From NCBI GenBank assembly GCA_947458585.1, contig CANGYY010000002.1:27445-91444 (forward strand): a stretch of 64,000 bases of DNA, given 5' to 3'. The translations under genes and the position numbers were made by a program. Under the pieces are notes generated by a model. It saw nothing but the letters and a program-made list of their open reading frames with translations. It was not told the origin of the DNA and ran no database searches. This document shows, piece by piece, positions 17,062 to 30,300 of the stretch (positions within the stretch are counted from its first letter, which is position 1; each line of letters opens with the position of its first letter). The stretch comes from Cyclobacteriaceae bacterium (GTDB lineage Bacteria; Bacteroidota; Bacteroidia; Cytophagales; Cyclobacteriaceae).

Positions 17062-17877
17062 ATGAAAAAAACTATCCTGATTACTGGTACTTCAAGCGGC
17101 ATTGGGAAAGCAGCCGTATATGAATTTGCAAGACAAGGCTGGAACGTCATCGCCACACAACGAAATCCCGAAAAGGAAATGGATTTTAAAGATCTTGAAA
17201 ACGTGCATCTTAATAGATTGGATGTGACCGATCCCCAAACCATCGAAGAAACAATGTCACAGGTGGTCAAAAAATTTGGTAAACTGGATGTAGTCATCAA
17301 CAATGCCGGCTATGGCGTAGACGGCGCGTTTGAAGCCATGTCTGACGAAATCATTGCAAAGCAATTTGATACCAATGTATTTGGATTGATGCGCGTAACC
17401 AGAGAGGCCATCAAGATCATGAGACCGGCCAGCAATGGCATCATCATCCAGATTTCAAGTATGGGTGGAAAAATCACATTTCCACTTTACAGCATTTACC
17501 ATGCTACCAAGTTTGCAGTAGAAGGTTTTTCTGAATCCCTGCATTATGAATTGGCCCAATTTGGAATCAAAATCAAACTGATAGAGCCAGGCCCAATCGT
17601 GACCGATTTTTACGGAAGAAGTCGTCAATTCATCAAGCCTGTTGACACTGACCAATACGATAGATTTATCCAAAAATTCAATGAGGCTGCACAAAAAGTT
17701 ATGAAAGAGGCAGAAGGACCCGAAGTGGTAGCAAATGTGATCTACCGAGCGGCCACCGATTCGAGTACGAAAATGCGGTATGCAGTAGGCAAACCCGGTC
17801 CTATGCTATTGATTCTTAGAAAATTACTTCCAGATAGCCTGTACTTTTTGATGGTTCGAAAAAGTTACAATTTGTAA
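17062..17877 (+). CDS. short-chain dehydrogenase/reductase (classical SDR)
   Basis: 271 residues with a Rossmann fold. Visible motifs are TGTSSGIGKAAV (coenzyme glycine motif, residues ~8-19), NNAGYG (~88-93), and the catalytic YHATK pair Tyr146/Lys150 with the serine about 14 residues earlier (ISSMGG). An NADP(H) preference is suggested by QRNPEK after strand 2 but is not certain. A longer C-terminal tail (LLPDSLYFLMVRKSYNL) extends past the usual 250 residues. Substrate unknown. The divergent MerR regulator suggests induction by a toxic or electrophilic compound, as with many MerR-SDR pairs. Confidence 0.9.
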   Translation: MKKTILITGTSSGIGKAAVYEFARQGWNVIATQRNPEKEMDFKDLENVHLNRLDVTDPQTIEETMSQVVKKFGKLDVVINNAGYGVDGAFEAMSDEIIAKQFDTNVFGLMRVTREAIKIMRPASNGIIIQISSMGGKITFPLYSIYHATKFAVEGFSESLHYELAQFGIKIKLIEPGPIVTDFYGRSRQFIKPVDTDQYDRFIQKFNEAAQKVMKEAEGPEVVANVIYRAATDSSTKMRYAVGKPGPMLLILRKLLPDSLYFLMVRKSYNL

Positions 17878-17958
17878 CGAGCACCTAGGGCCTTTTCAAC
17901 TTTAGGCTTAATTGATGTTCTGTAATTAAAATCATCCTGCCTTTTTCTATTAAAAAAA

Positions 17959-17994
17959 AAGCGGCTAATCAATTTAAATCCTGATTAGCCGCTT
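17959..17994. terminator. bidirectional intrinsic terminator
   Basis: Arms AAGCGGCTAATCA (17959-17971) and TGATTAGCCGCTT (17982-17994) pair perfectly around a 10-base loop. The stem is flanked by an A-run on the left and TAGTTTT on the right. It can end both the SDR transcript and the convergent metG transcript. Confidence 0.85.
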
Positions 17995-18006
17995 AGTTTT
18001 AAAAAC

Positions 18007-20067
18007 TCATGAAATCACCGATCCAGGTGAAGTCACCTCATGTGGCTGGAGCAATTTGAGTTTGCCATCCTTATCTGCTGCCATCAAAATCATTCCCTCA
18101 CTGTCAATACCCATCATTTTACGTGGGGCCAAATTGATTAGCATCGTCACCTGCTTGCCCACCAAAAATTCAGGATCGAAATGCTCTGCCACTCCGCTCA
18201 AGACGGTACGGTGACCAAGGCCTGTATCCACTTTCAACTTCAGGAGTTTCTTGGACTTAGCCATAGCCTCAACTTCCAATACCGTCACTACACGCATGTC
18301 TAGTTTGGCGAAATCCTCGTAGGTAATCAGTTCCTTCATCGCAGGAACAGGCAGTTCAGCGGCTTCATTCATCTTTTTAGCGTTTTCTAGTTTTTGAATT
18401 TGTTTCTCCACTACCTCATCCTCAATCTTCATAAATAGGAGTCCGATTTCACCCAAAGCCCGATTGGCTTGGAGTAGATTTCCGTTCCCCGCATCGGACC
18501 AGGAAGTAGCGGTCATCCCAAAGGTTTTGTATAATTTTTGGGCGGTAAATGGCAAGAATGGCTCAGATAGAATCGCCAAATTGGCTGCCACATTCAAGGC
18601 TATATTTAGAATGGTTTGGGTGCGGGCAACATCTGTTTTAACCTCTTTCCAAGGCTCGGTATCCGCCAAGTACTTATTTCCCATTCGGGCCAAATCCATC
18701 ATCAAGCCCTGCGCTTCTCGGAAACGGAATCGCTCAATTGAAGCGGCGATTTTTTCTGGAAAACCTTCCAATTCCCGAAGTAAATCCTCGTCAATCCCTC
18801 TCAGTTCTCCTCGAGCAGGCACTATTCCGTCAAAAAACTTTTGCGTAAGCACCACAGCACGATTGACAAAATTGCCATAGATCGCCACCAATTCCGAATT
18901 GGTCCTCGTTTGAAAATCCTTCCAGGTAAAATCATTATCCTTCGTCTCGGGTGCATTGGCGGTCAGCACATACCGAAGCAAATCCTGCTGCCCAGGAAAC
19001 TCTTCCAGATATTCATGAAGCCACACGGCCCAATTTCGGGAAGTAGAGATCTTGTCTCCCTCCAAATTTAGAAACTCATTTGCAGGCACATTGTCCGGGA
19101 GAATATACCCTCCATGGGTTTTTAAAATTGCCGGAAAAATGATGCAATGGAATACAATATTATCCTTGCCGATAAAGTGAACTAGCTTGGTGTCCTTGTC
19201 TTTCCAGTAAGGCTCCCAATCAATTCCTTTTTCTTTTGCCCACTCTTTGGTAGCAGAGATGTAGCCAATTGGAGCATCAAACCAAACATACAGCACCTTC
19301 CCTTTGGCAGTAGGAAGAGGTACGGGTATACCCCAATCCAAATCTCGTGTCATGGATCGTGCTTGGAGTCCATCTCCTGCTTCTAGCCAAGAGCGGCATT
19401 GGCCCAAGACATTGTTTTTCCAATCGTCCCCATGCTCCTCCAAAACCCATTTTTTCAAGAAATCCTGGTAGCGAGCCAAGTCCAAAAACCAGTGGGTGGT
19501 GTCCTTCAAAATGGGAGTTCTACCGCTCAACTTGGACTTGGGATTGATCAAGTCGGTGGGATTGAGAGAGGTTCCACATTTTTCGCACTGATCTCCATAG
19601 GCATGCTCGTTGCCACATTTAGGACAAGTGCCTTCGATGTAGCGGTCAGCAAGAAACTGATCTGCCTCCTCATCGTAGTATTGAGCAGTGGTTTGCTCTA
19701 AAAACTCCCCTTTCTGATACAAATTCGTAAAAAATTCCTGAGCCGTCTCGTGATGGATAGGCGCAGAAGTACGGGAGTAATGGTTGAAACTAATCCCAAA
19801 TTGCTCAAAACTCCCCTTCATCATCTCATGGTAATGATCCACTACCTGTTGCGGCGTCTTCCCCTCCTTCGCTGCCTTGATCGTAATCGCTACGCCATGC
19901 TCATCGGAGCCACAGATGTAGGCGACATCCCTTCCTTGGGACCGCAAGTATCGAACATAAATATCAGAAGGAATATAGCAGCCGGCCAGGTGACCAATGT
20001 GTAGTGGTCCATTCGCATAGGGCAATGCTGAAGTAACGGTATAGCGTTTAAATTTGGTGTCGCTCAT
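18007..20067 (-). CDS. metG: methionyl-tRNA synthetase
   Basis: 686 residues; charges tRNA-Met with methionine. Class I motif HIGH at residues 23-26 and the KMSKS-type loop as KISTS (residues 339-343), a variant common in MetG. A zinc knuckle reads [18 protein letters not shown]. The anticodon-binding helical domain follows. The C-terminal ~110 residues form an EMAP/Trbp111 tRNA-binding OB domain ([18 protein letters not shown], with [13 protein letters not shown]). Full length for the two-domain bacterial form. Divergent from ligA with 225 bases between starts; convergent with the SDR gene across a shared terminator. Confidence 0.98.
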   Translation of the reverse strand: MSDTKFKRYTVTSALPYANGPLHIGHLAGCYIPSDIYVRYLRSQGRDVAYICGSDEHGVAITIKAAKEGKTPQQVVDHYHEMMKGSFEQFGISFNHYSRTSAPIHHETAQEFFTNLYQKGEFLEQTTAQYYDEEADQFLADRYIEGTCPKCGNEHAYGDQCEKCGTSLNPTDLINPKSKLSGRTPILKDTTHWFLDLARYQDFLKKWVLEEHGDDWKNNVLGQCRSWLEAGDGLQARSMTRDLDWGIPVPLPTAKGKVLYVWFDAPIGYISATKEWAKEKGIDWEPYWKDKDTKLVHFIGKDNIVFHCIIFPAILKTHGGYILPDNVPANEFLNLEGDKISTSRNWAVWLHEYLEEFPGQQDLLRYVLTANAPETKDNDFTWKDFQTRTNSELVAIYGNFVNRAVVLTQKFFDGIVPARGELRGIDEDLLRELEGFPEKIAASIERFRFREAQGLMMDLARMGNKYLADTEPWKEVKTDVARTQTILNIALNVAANLAILSEPFLPFTAQKLYKTFGMTATSWSDAGNGNLLQANRALGEIGLLFMKIEDEVVEKQIQKLENAKKMNEAAELPVPAMKELITYEDFAKLDMRVVTVLEVEAMAKSKKLLKLKVDTGLGHRTVLSGVAEHFDPEFLVGKQVTMLINLAPRKMMGIDSEGMILMAADKDGKLKLLQPHEVTSPGSVIS

Positions 20068-20120
20068 GTGGGTGTGGTATCGCGTCTAGAAAAAACAAGT
20101 GCTTTTCTAAATCTAAAGGA

Positions 20121-20128
20121 CAAAGATA
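20121..20128 (-). promoter_or_regulatory. candidate metG -7 element
   Basis: Minus-strand TATCTTTG matches TAnnTTTG, 53 bases upstream of the metG ATG. No convincing -33 TTG at standard spacing. Confidence 0.35.
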
Positions 20129-20286
20129 GAAAATTCAAGGGAAGCCTGTAACCCATGAGCGCTATAAAATCGGTTCAAAGGCAATTCCCAGTAGTTTCGG
20201 ATTCCAGTCAAAAAAATGAAGGCACAATTCACTTCAACCCGCAAATACTTGAGCCTTAACCCTTATTTTTACCTACGAAATTTTAG

Positions 20287-22746
<2,460 letters not shown>

Positions 22747-22802
22747 ATCCAAAAAATAAGGCTAGTATTTTTGAGACCCTAAGGCTATGGAGAATTGGTG
22801 CC

Positions 22803-24074
22803 TTATACTCGGCTAACCAGCACCTTGTCGATGCGCTGCCCATCTTTGTCCACCACCTCCAGTCGGAGTTTTTCGACAACCACGGCATCTCCTACATTCG
22901 GGATATAACCGCTTTGATGAAGGATTAAGCCTGCCAATGTGGTGAAACTTTTGTTCTGATAGGATATCTCAAAATCGAAGTACTTTTCGAAATCAATTAA
23001 GGAATACTGTCCATCGATCAACCAAGAACCATCCTCTCGCTCTACGATTTGATAGTCCGTTTGATCCATTTCGGTGGACTCCCCTACCAGCGCGTCCACC
23101 ACATCATCCATGGTCACCATCCCTACCGTGACTCCATACTCATCGATGACCAATCCGTAATGAAGGCGATGCGCTTTAAAAGATTCCAAGGCTTGGTAGG
23201 CAAACATGCTTTCATTCAAAAAAAGTGGTTCCTTGGCAATTTTTTTCAAGTCAAAGCCTTCTTTTAAAATCGGATCAAAGAGATCCTTTACCAAAACCAT
23301 CCCAATAATTTGATCTAGATCACCCTCTTTGCAAAGGGGATAAGCCGAATGCTTTTCTGCACTGATTTTATTTCTGACCACCTCTTCGGTATCGGTGGTA
23401 TTAAAAAAGACCAATTCATTTCGGTGCGTGAGCAGGGTATTGATCCGGCGATCGCCCAACTCAAACACGCGCTCCACAATATCCTGTTCGATATCCATGA
23501 TTTCTCCACCCTCCGCACTTTCTTTGATAAGGGCCTTCAGTTCTTCCTCAGAAATTTTGCTATCAGAAGTTCGCTTGATCTGAAAAACCCAGAGCAAAAA
23601 ATCATTGGAGACGGTCAAAAGCCAAACAAAGGGGCTAGTCAACTTGGATAGCCAGACCATGGGTTTGGCCACGCGCAACGCAATCTGTTCCGGAAAGGTC
23701 ATGCCTAGTCTTTTGGGAAATAACTCACCCAGCACAATGGAAAGGTAAGTAATCGCTACTACGACCAAACCAACTGCCAGGGAATTTGCATAAGGCTGTA
23801 AAAATGGAACCTGTTTCAACAAGGATTCCAGATCATCCGTGATATTTTTTCCCCCATATACCCCCAGTAAAACACCAATCAGTGTGATGCCTATTTGCAC
23901 TGTGGACATGAATTTGGTAGGGTTCTCTGAAAGGGCTAAGGCCTCCTTAGCTCCCAACTTCCGCTGCTTTTTCAGACTTTCTAACTTAAACTTTCTCGAA
24001 GAAACAAGGGATAATTCTGCCATGGCAAAAACGCCATTCAAGAGGACTAGAAAAAGAATGATTAAAATTTCCAC
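22803..24074 (-). CDS. CNNM/CorC-type membrane protein with CBS domains (hemolysin-family)
   Basis: 423 residues. The N-terminal DUF21/CNNM membrane domain has three to four helices (ILFLVLLNGVFAMAELSLVS; IGITLIGVLLGVYGG; ITYLSIVLGELFPKR). A pair of CBS domains (~residues 205-325) follows, then a CorC/HlyC C-terminal domain (~335-420). Members export Mg2+/Co2+ or act in divalent-cation homeostasis; the old name hemolysin is misleading. It starts with GTG at 24074; the next in-frame ATG would delete half of helix 1. Monocistronic, divergent from dapA. Confidence 0.9.
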   Translation of the reverse strand: MEILIILFLVLLNGVFAMAELSLVSSRKFKLESLKKQRKLGAKEALALSENPTKFMSTVQIGITLIGVLLGVYGGKNITDDLESLLKQVPFLQPYANSLAVGLVVVAITYLSIVLGELFPKRLGMTFPEQIALRVAKPMVWLSKLTSPFVWLLTVSNDFLLWVFQIKRTSDSKISEEELKALIKESAEGGEIMDIEQDIVERVFELGDRRINTLLTHRNELVFFNTTDTEEVVRNKISAEKHSAYPLCKEGDLDQIIGMVLVKDLFDPILKEGFDLKKIAKEPLFLNESMFAYQALESFKAHRLHYGLVIDEYGVTVGMVTMDDVVDALVGESTEMDQTDYQIVEREDGSWLIDGQYSLIDFEKYFDFEISYQNKSFTTLAGLILHQSGYIPNVGDAVVVEKLRLEVVDKDGQRIDKVLVSRV

Positions 24075-24326
24075 AGAAATAAAAAGAGACTTTACGGATA
24101 TAAATTTAACTTAAAATACTTCTTATTTCACTTGCTTACCAATTTTCAAAAGATTTAGGAAAGTTGGACTTGGTGAGAGGAAACCTTCCAGTCCATCAAA
24201 GCCCATGCTTCCTGTCTTGAAAAGTAACCAAACAAGCAGGAACTGTTTCAAGTTATAGAAGAGAATTTCGATCTTCAAAGCAATCGTTTTACCTATCCCT
24301 TTTTACTAAAAACCCCGCTAAGGCCC

Positions 24327-24334
24327 TATATTTG
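24327..24334 (+). promoter_or_regulatory. dapA promoter -7 element
   Basis: TATATTTG matches TAnnTTTG 21 bases before the dapA ATG. The 281-base gap between the CNNM gene and dapA shows no other structure I could support. Confidence 0.45.
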
Positions 24335-24355
24335 TTTTGGCATAAATATTTTACC

Positions 24356-25216
24356 ATGAACGCATTCAAAGGTACCGGTGTTGCACTAGTAACCCCATTT
24401 CTTGAGGACCAGCAGGTTGACTTTCCAAGTCTAGAGCGCCTAATCAATCACGTCATCGCTGGCGGAGTAGACTACCTGGTACTGCTCGGTACTACTGGTG
24501 AATCGGCAACCCTCACGGCTTCAGAAAAAGCCAAGATCCTTAAAGCTTGTGTGGAGTACAACAAAGGGCGTGTTCCTTTGATGCTTGGCCTTGGAGGAAA
24601 TGCTACTCAGAAGCTTATTGCCGAAATCGAACAAACTGATTTTTATGGCGTCGCAGGAATTTTATCTGTAAGCCCCTACTACAATAAACCTACACAGGAA
24701 GGAATCATTGCACATTACCGCGCCTTGGCGGATGCATCACCTGTTCCGCTAGTCCTCTACAATATTCCAGGGCGAACCATGTCCAATCTTTCGGCTGCCA
24801 CCACCCTGGCCCTTTCGCACCATCCCAATATCATTGGAATCAAGGAAGCAAGCGGAAATCTGGAGCAATGCATGCAGATCGCTGCCTCCATGCCAAAGGA
24901 CTTTTTACTTCTGTCAGGAGACGATCTCCTGACCAAACCCATGCAAAGTATAGGAGGATCTGGAGTAATCTCGGTATTGGCCAATGCCATTCCCGCTACC
25001 TTCAAAACCCTAATCGAAGGAGAGGAAACTTCTTCCCTCCGAGCGGCTCATTCGATATTGAAACTGAATGGATTGATGTACGAGGAAGGAAATCCAGTGG
25101 GAATAAAAAATCTGCTGCTGCACTTAGGCATTATCCAAACGGACCAAGTACGACTACCACTCCTGCGTGCAAGCCAAAGCTTGAGTGAAAAAATTCGTTT
25201 GGTGACGCCCCAGTAA
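24356..25216 (+). CDS. dapA: 4-hydroxy-tetrahydrodipicolinate synthase
   Basis: Condenses pyruvate with aspartate semialdehyde, the first committed step to diaminopimelate and lysine. 286 residues from ATG 24356; a TTG eight codons upstream falls within the promoter motif and is rejected. TIM-barrel landmarks are GTGVALVTPF, LGTTGESATL, catalytic Tyr135 (LYNIPGRT) and Schiff-base Lys163 (IIGIKEASG). The length and residues match functional DapA rather than sialate lyase or KDG aldolase, although those share the fold. Three bases separate its stop from xseA, so they may share a transcript. Confidence 0.95.
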   Translation: MNAFKGTGVALVTPFLEDQQVDFPSLERLINHVIAGGVDYLVLLGTTGESATLTASEKAKILKACVEYNKGRVPLMLGLGGNATQKLIAEIEQTDFYGVAGILSVSPYYNKPTQEGIIAHYRALADASPVPLVLYNIPGRTMSNLSAATTLALSHHPNIIGIKEASGNLEQCMQIAASMPKDFLLLSGDDLLTKPMQSIGGSGVISVLANAIPATFKTLIEGEETSSLRAAHSILKLNGLMYEEGNPVGIKNLLLHLGIIQTDQVRLPLLRASQSLSEKIRLVTPQ

Positions 25217-25219
25217 GCC

Positions 25220-26527
25220 ATGGCCCCCTTATCCGTAGTACAACTCACCACTGCCATTCAGCAAGTACTTGAAAAAGAACTTGAGCCTTTGGTTTGGGTG
25301 GTGGGCGAACTATCGGATTTTAGACAAGCACCTCAGGGACATGTGTACTTTGAGTTGGTGGAGAAAAAAGGAAACCAGGTTCAAGCAAAGATTCGAGCCA
25401 ATCTCTGGCAGTTTACCTACCGAAGTGTAGCCGCCAAATTTGAATCCGTTACCGGTACCTCACTCAAAAACGGGATGAAGGTACTGGCTCAAGTGAGTGT
25501 GACCTACCATCCGGTCTATGGACTCAGCCTGAACGTGAAGGACATCGATCCCTCCTTCTCTTTAGGAGAACGAGCACGTATTCGTCAAGAAACCATTGCC
25601 AAACTCACCCAAGAGGGTTGGATGGGTCACAATGCACGATTGCCGCTACCCCTAGTCATCCAGCGAATCGCTATTATTTCCAGTGCCACTGCTGCTGGCT
25701 ACGGCGATTTTATCAACCAACTTGCGGGCAATCCCCAAGGCTACCAGGTATACCACCAACTTTTCCCTTCCATGATGCAAGGCAACGAAGCGGTGGAAAG
25801 CCTACTTTCTGCCTTGGACCAGGTTGCGGAACAGGCGGAAAAACTTCAATTGGATGCCGTGGTCTTGATACGTGGCGGAGGGGCGCAACTAGACTTGGAT
25901 TGCTTTGACGATTACCGGCTTGCTCTAAAAATTGCAGACTTCTCCCTTCCCGTACTCACCGGGATTGGGCACGAGCGCGACGAAACCATCGCCGATTTGG
26001 TGGCGCATACACGACTCAAAACTCCCACGGCCGTTGCTGAATTTATTCTTTCCAGTTTTCGAGAATACGAGGAGAATTTGGCGCTAGCAGCACAACGATT
26101 GGATTGGATCACTCGCACCAAATTCAGCGAAGAGGAACGAAAACTTCAGGCATGCCACTTGCGCATACAGGGAGAAGGCAAGCAGCTGCTTTCGCGAGAA
26201 GGGGAAAAGGTGAGAACTACTGCGCTGCGAATCCAGCATGCGGTAAAAAATGACACCAAACAGGAGAAAAGTAAACTGGAACAGCGACAGGAACAATTGA
26301 TAAAGAGCAGTCAGCGCTTTATCAGACTTCAACAGGATAGCCTGCAAAGACTTGAAACAGTTAGCCGGCAATTGGACCCAAATACTTTACTGCAAAAAGG
26401 ATACACGCGAACCGAATCACAGGGTAAGCCCATTCATCAGCTTAGGTTGGCTCCTGGGGACCAAATCCTCACCCATACTTCTAACCAAAAAATCAGTAGT
26501 ACCATCCAAACCATTGAAAGCAAATGA
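25220..26527 (+). CDS. xseA: exodeoxyribonuclease VII large subunit
   Basis: 435 residues; catalytic subunit of the exonuclease that degrades single-stranded DNA. N-terminal OB domain (~residues 1-100, WVVGELSDFRQAPQGHVYFEL), the Exonuc_VII_L catalytic core (IAIISSATAAGYGDFINQL; VVLIRGGGAQLDLDCFDD; GIGHERDETIADLVAH; KTPTAVAEF) and a long helical C-terminal arm for small-subunit binding. The ATG is three bases after dapA and the stop overlaps xseB by four bases, so large and small subunits are translationally coupled. Confidence 0.96.
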   Translation: MAPLSVVQLTTAIQQVLEKELEPLVWVVGELSDFRQAPQGHVYFELVEKKGNQVQAKIRANLWQFTYRSVAAKFESVTGTSLKNGMKVLAQVSVTYHPVYGLSLNVKDIDPSFSLGERARIRQETIAKLTQEGWMGHNARLPLPLVIQRIAIISSATAAGYGDFINQLAGNPQGYQVYHQLFPSMMQGNEAVESLLSALDQVAEQAEKLQLDAVVLIRGGGAQLDLDCFDDYRLALKIADFSLPVLTGIGHERDETIADLVAHTRLKTPTAVAEFILSSFREYEENLALAAQRLDWITRTKFSEEERKLQACHLRIQGEGKQLLSREGEKVRTTALRIQHAVKNDTKQEKSKLEQRQEQLIKSSQRFIRLQQDSLQRLETVSRQLDPNTLLQKGYTRTESQGKPIHQLRLAPGDQILTHTSNQKISSTIQTIESK

Positions 26528-26712
26528 AAGACTATACTTACACCCAAGCCATGCAACGATTGGAAGCAATTCTTGCTCAACTAGAAGAGGGATCTACTTC
26601 TGTAGACACTCTTTCTGAATTAGTCAAAGAAGCAGCGGAGCTTGTTGCCTTTTGCCGCGAAAAACTTCGAACTACCGAAGAGGAAGTACAAAAAGCCTTT
26701 GAAGGATTGTAA
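26524..26712 (+). CDS. xseB: exodeoxyribonuclease VII small subunit
   Basis: 62-residue helical protein with the XseB pattern YTQAMQRLEAILAQLEEGS and a second helix ending CREKLRTTEEEVQ. It forms the multi-subunit sheath around XseA. ATG overlaps the xseA stop (ATGA). Slightly shorter than the E. coli protein but typical for Bacteroidota. Confidence 0.93.
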   Translation: MKDYTYTQAMQRLEAILAQLEEGSTSVDTLSELVKEAAELVAFCREKLRTTEEEVQKAFEGL

Positions 26713-26739
26713 TTCCAAACAATCCCGAAAAAAAGAATT

Positions 26740-27255
26740 TTAAACGCTTGGAGCGATTTCAATTACCTGCAAAAACTTCCGAGGAATGCTGACCAGCATG
26801 TTTTGGTAGATACCCGGAATACGAATGAGAAAGTAGTCCTTATTCCCTTTTTCGATACACTCCCCCACCATATCTTCGAGCGATCCACCAATCACCTTCA
26901 CTTTTTCACCTGGGCTGATTTCAGATCCATCCGTTTCGATAGATACACCTGTAGCCACTAGGCGTTGGATCGTTTCCACATCCTCATCCCGAATGGTCGC
27001 AGGCACTCCCGAAAAGTTGACAAACTTCACCGCACCCGGGGTCTGGAGACAATTCCAGAGGTTATTCCGATCAGTTTTGACGAATACATAGCCATTGAAT
27101 AGGGCTTTTTGCACCTTCTTTTTTCGATCGGACCATTGCCGCAACACCTCCACCATCGGTAAAAAAACTTCCACCCCTGCCTCCACTAACCGTTCGGCAA
27201 CTTTTTTCTCAGCGCGAGAAGTGGTGTACATCACGTACCATTTTAATTCCTGCAT
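26740..27255 (-). CDS. NusG-paralogue transcription antiterminator, UpxY/RfaH-like
   Basis: 171 residues. NGN domain at residues ~5-100 (KWYVMYTTSRAEKKVAERL, QKALFNGYVFVKTD) and a C-terminal KOW-type segment (PGEKVKVIGGSLEDMVGE). Divergence from housekeeping NusG and the YVMYT opening place it with UpxY/LoaP-type specialised antiterminators that normally sit at the head of a capsule or exopolysaccharide operon. Here it is alone: downstream lies convergent xseB and upstream the end of an RND operon. It may act in trans on a distant locus. A TAGATTTG -7 motif is 23 bases upstream. Confidence 0.88.
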   Translation of the reverse strand: MQELKWYVMYTTSRAEKKVAERLVEAGVEVFLPMVEVLRQWSDRKKKVQKALFNGYVFVKTDRNNLWNCLQTPGAVKFVNFSGVPATIRDEDVETIQRLVATGVSIETDGSEISPGEKVKVIGGSLEDMVGECIEKGNKDYFLIRIPGIYQNMLVSIPRKFLQVIEIAPSV

Positions 27256-27277
27256 CTCTATTGGGTCTATGGGTTCA

Positions 27278-27285
27278 CAAATCTA
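27278..27285 (-). promoter_or_regulatory. -7 element of the NusG-paralogue gene
   Basis: Minus-strand TAGATTTG matches TAnnTTTG, ending 22 bases upstream of the start codon. Confidence 0.4.
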
Positions 27286-27312
27286 AAAAAAGATATTCGT
27301 TAAAGGTATAAA

Positions 27313-27348
27313 AACGAAAAAACCCCTGGAACAGTATTCCAAGGGTTT
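27313..27348 (-). terminator. intrinsic terminator of the tetR-RND operon
   Basis: A 12-base stem with one mismatch (27320-27331 with 27337-27348) and a 5-base loop. On the minus strand it is followed by TTTTTTCGTTTT. It lies 35 bases past the stop of the RND permease, the last gene of that operon. Confidence 0.8.
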
Positions 27349-27382
27349 GATCAAAAAAACCACCAACCTTAAAAAGTGATGT

Positions 27383-30300
27383 TTATTTTCTTTTAAGTCT
27401 AATTGTCAACTTATCGGTAAGCAAATACATCACTGGTACGAGTACTAACGTAATGATCGTAGCAAAGGTTAACCCAAATATTACAGTCCAGGCCATTGGT
27501 CCCCAGAAGGCTGCATTATCACCTCCTACGTAGAATTGAGGATCAAATTCACTCAATAGGGTAGCGAAATTAATGTTCATCCCGATAGCCAAAGGAATCA
27601 ATCCAAGCACCGTGGTGATCGCAGTCAAGAGTACTGGACGAAGACGAGTTTTACCAGCTTCCACAATACTGTCGAAGGAAGCCTGAATCGGAAGGATTGC
27701 TCCATCCTCAAGTCCCAATTCTTCGCGTTTTCTAACCCGAACCAGATCCGTGTAATCAATCAATACAATCGCATTGTTTACGACTACCCCAGCGAGGGAA
27801 ATAATCCCGATACCAGTCATGATCACGACAAAATCCATATTGAAGATCACCAACCCCAAAAACACCCCGATGGTACTAAAGAGTACCGAAGTCATGATGA
27901 TAAATGGACTAACCACGGAGTTGAACTGCGCCACAATAATCAAGAAAATCAAGGAAATTGCAATTCCCAAGGCACGCAATAAGAAGGCCTGAGACTTGGC
28001 TTGCTCCTCCTGCTCACCAGTATACTTTACCGTAATCCCTTCAGGAACGGGATAAGCTGCCATCGCTTCCTTGATTTGACTATTGATCTCGGTAGGATTG
28101 TATCCATCTAGCACGTTGGAGAACATACTCACTACTTTTTCGGAGTCTTTTCTTTTCACCGATCCATAGGTAGAACCATACTGAATGTCGGCCACCGCAG
28201 AAATTGGAACTTCTCTCTTTTCACCAAACTTGTCTCGGAAACCAATCTTCTTGTTCACAAGCGTATTGATGTCGTAACGAGAATCTTCCTCCAGGCGCAA
28301 CAGAATTGGGTAGTCGTCCTCTCCTTCTTTGTACTTGGAAATTTCAAGCCCAAACAAAGAAGTACGCAGCTCCTGAGCAATGCTAGAAGTAGACAAGCCA
28401 AATCGTCTTGCCTTTTCTCGATCAATACGTACCACCACCTCTGGACTTCCCAGGGAAAGGTCTGTTTTCAATTCCTCCAAACCTGGAATGGAATTGGATT
28501 CCAAGTAGGCCTTGGTCTCATCTACGTAGGCAATCAATTGCTCGTAATCTTCCCCTACAAATTCAATGTTAACCGGATTTCCCACTGGAGGACCATTTTG
28601 CTGCTTGTCCACGGTAATTAGAACCCCTGGGTACACTTTCGCCAAGTCACGGATCACTTCCATGGCTTCGTTGGTATCAATTCCTTGACGGTCTATGTAG
28701 TCCACAAAGCCAATGGTAATCTTCGCTTTATGTGGCGTAGACTGAAGGCTTGGCCCCTGCGTAGGATCACCAGTACCTTCACCCACTTGGGTGATGACCG
28801 ACTCCATGATTCCTCCATAAGGCTCCAATTTGGTCATCATTTCATCCTCCATCTTATCCACAAAGGCATTGGTCGCCTCGATGCTTGTTCCAATCGGGAA
28901 CTCAACGAACACGTTGACCAACTGAGGCTGATTGTCTGGGAAGAAAAGAACCTTTGGCGCTCGAATACCAAGCAAGGCAATGGAGAAAATCAACAACAAA
29001 AAGGTACCTACCAAAAATTTGATTGGGTTTTTACCCTTCAAAGCAAAAGTAAGCAGCGATTCGTAGCCATTTTCCAATTTGACCAAGTAGACAGCCTGAA
29101 ACCAGCCCACTGCTTTTCTCAAATAGAATACATACACCACGATCAGCACGGAAGTTACCACTGCGAGAGAACCTATGGTATTCCAACCTGCGAGGTAACT
29201 TACAAGCCCCACTAGCAAAAATAAACCAGCTGCTCTTAGGGACGCCTTCTTAGGTTTGTTTTGGGTCATGTCCTCAATCTTCATGTACATTGCAGTCATC
29301 ACAGGATTGATGACCAAGGCAACAAACAAGGAGGCAGAAAGTACAATAATCAGTGTAATCGGTAGGTATTTCATAAACTCCCCTACTAGATCATCCCAAA
29401 AAGCCAAGGGCAGAAACGCCGCCAAAGTAGTCAGTGTAGAGGTAATAATCGGCCAAGCGACTTCTCCTACCCCTTCTTTTGCAGCCTGAATTCGTGGCTT
29501 GCCATCTTGCATGAGTCGGTAGATATTTTCTACCACCACGATGCCATTGTCCACCAGCATCCCCAAAGCAAGGATGAGCGAAAAGAGCACCATCAAATTG
29601 AGCGTAATGCCAAAGGAATCCAGTACCAAGAAGGAAATGAACATGGACAATGGAATCGCCGAACCCACAAAAAGTGCATTTCGGAAGCCCATGAAAAACA
29701 TCAATACCAAGACTACCAGGATAATTCCAAAAATGATGGAGTTTTCCAAGTCACTTACTTGAATACGCGTTTGCTTACTCTGATCGTTGGTGATGGAAAT
29801 CTCCAAATTCTCCGGGAACCGATTGGCCTTGGTGGTCTCAATGATCTCTTTGATTTTGTCAGCTGCATCCAATAAATTTTCCCCGCTTCGCTTGGTTACG
29901 TTGATGGTGATTACTGGAAGGTTCTTGCTGCGTGCATACGATACTCTATCCTTGAACGTGTCCTTAATTTCGGCTACATCTCGGAGGTAAACGATCTTCT
30001 GCTGGTCCGTCTTGACGATGATATTCATCAAATCCTCAGGATTAGTGAATTCTCCATCAATTCGAAGCGTGCGCTCAAAGTCACCATTCTTGATGCTACC
30101 ACCTGAAATGGTCAAGTTTTCAGTTTGCACCGCACCAGCAATATCTCCAAAACTTACGCCCACAGATTCCATCTTGTAGGGATCTACATTGATCTGAATC
30201 TCTCGCTCTACGGTACCTGCAAGGTCTGCCTTGGAAATTTCTGGTAGCTTCTCGATGGCATCTTCCAAATATTCCCCATAACGTTTCAATTCCTGCTCCG

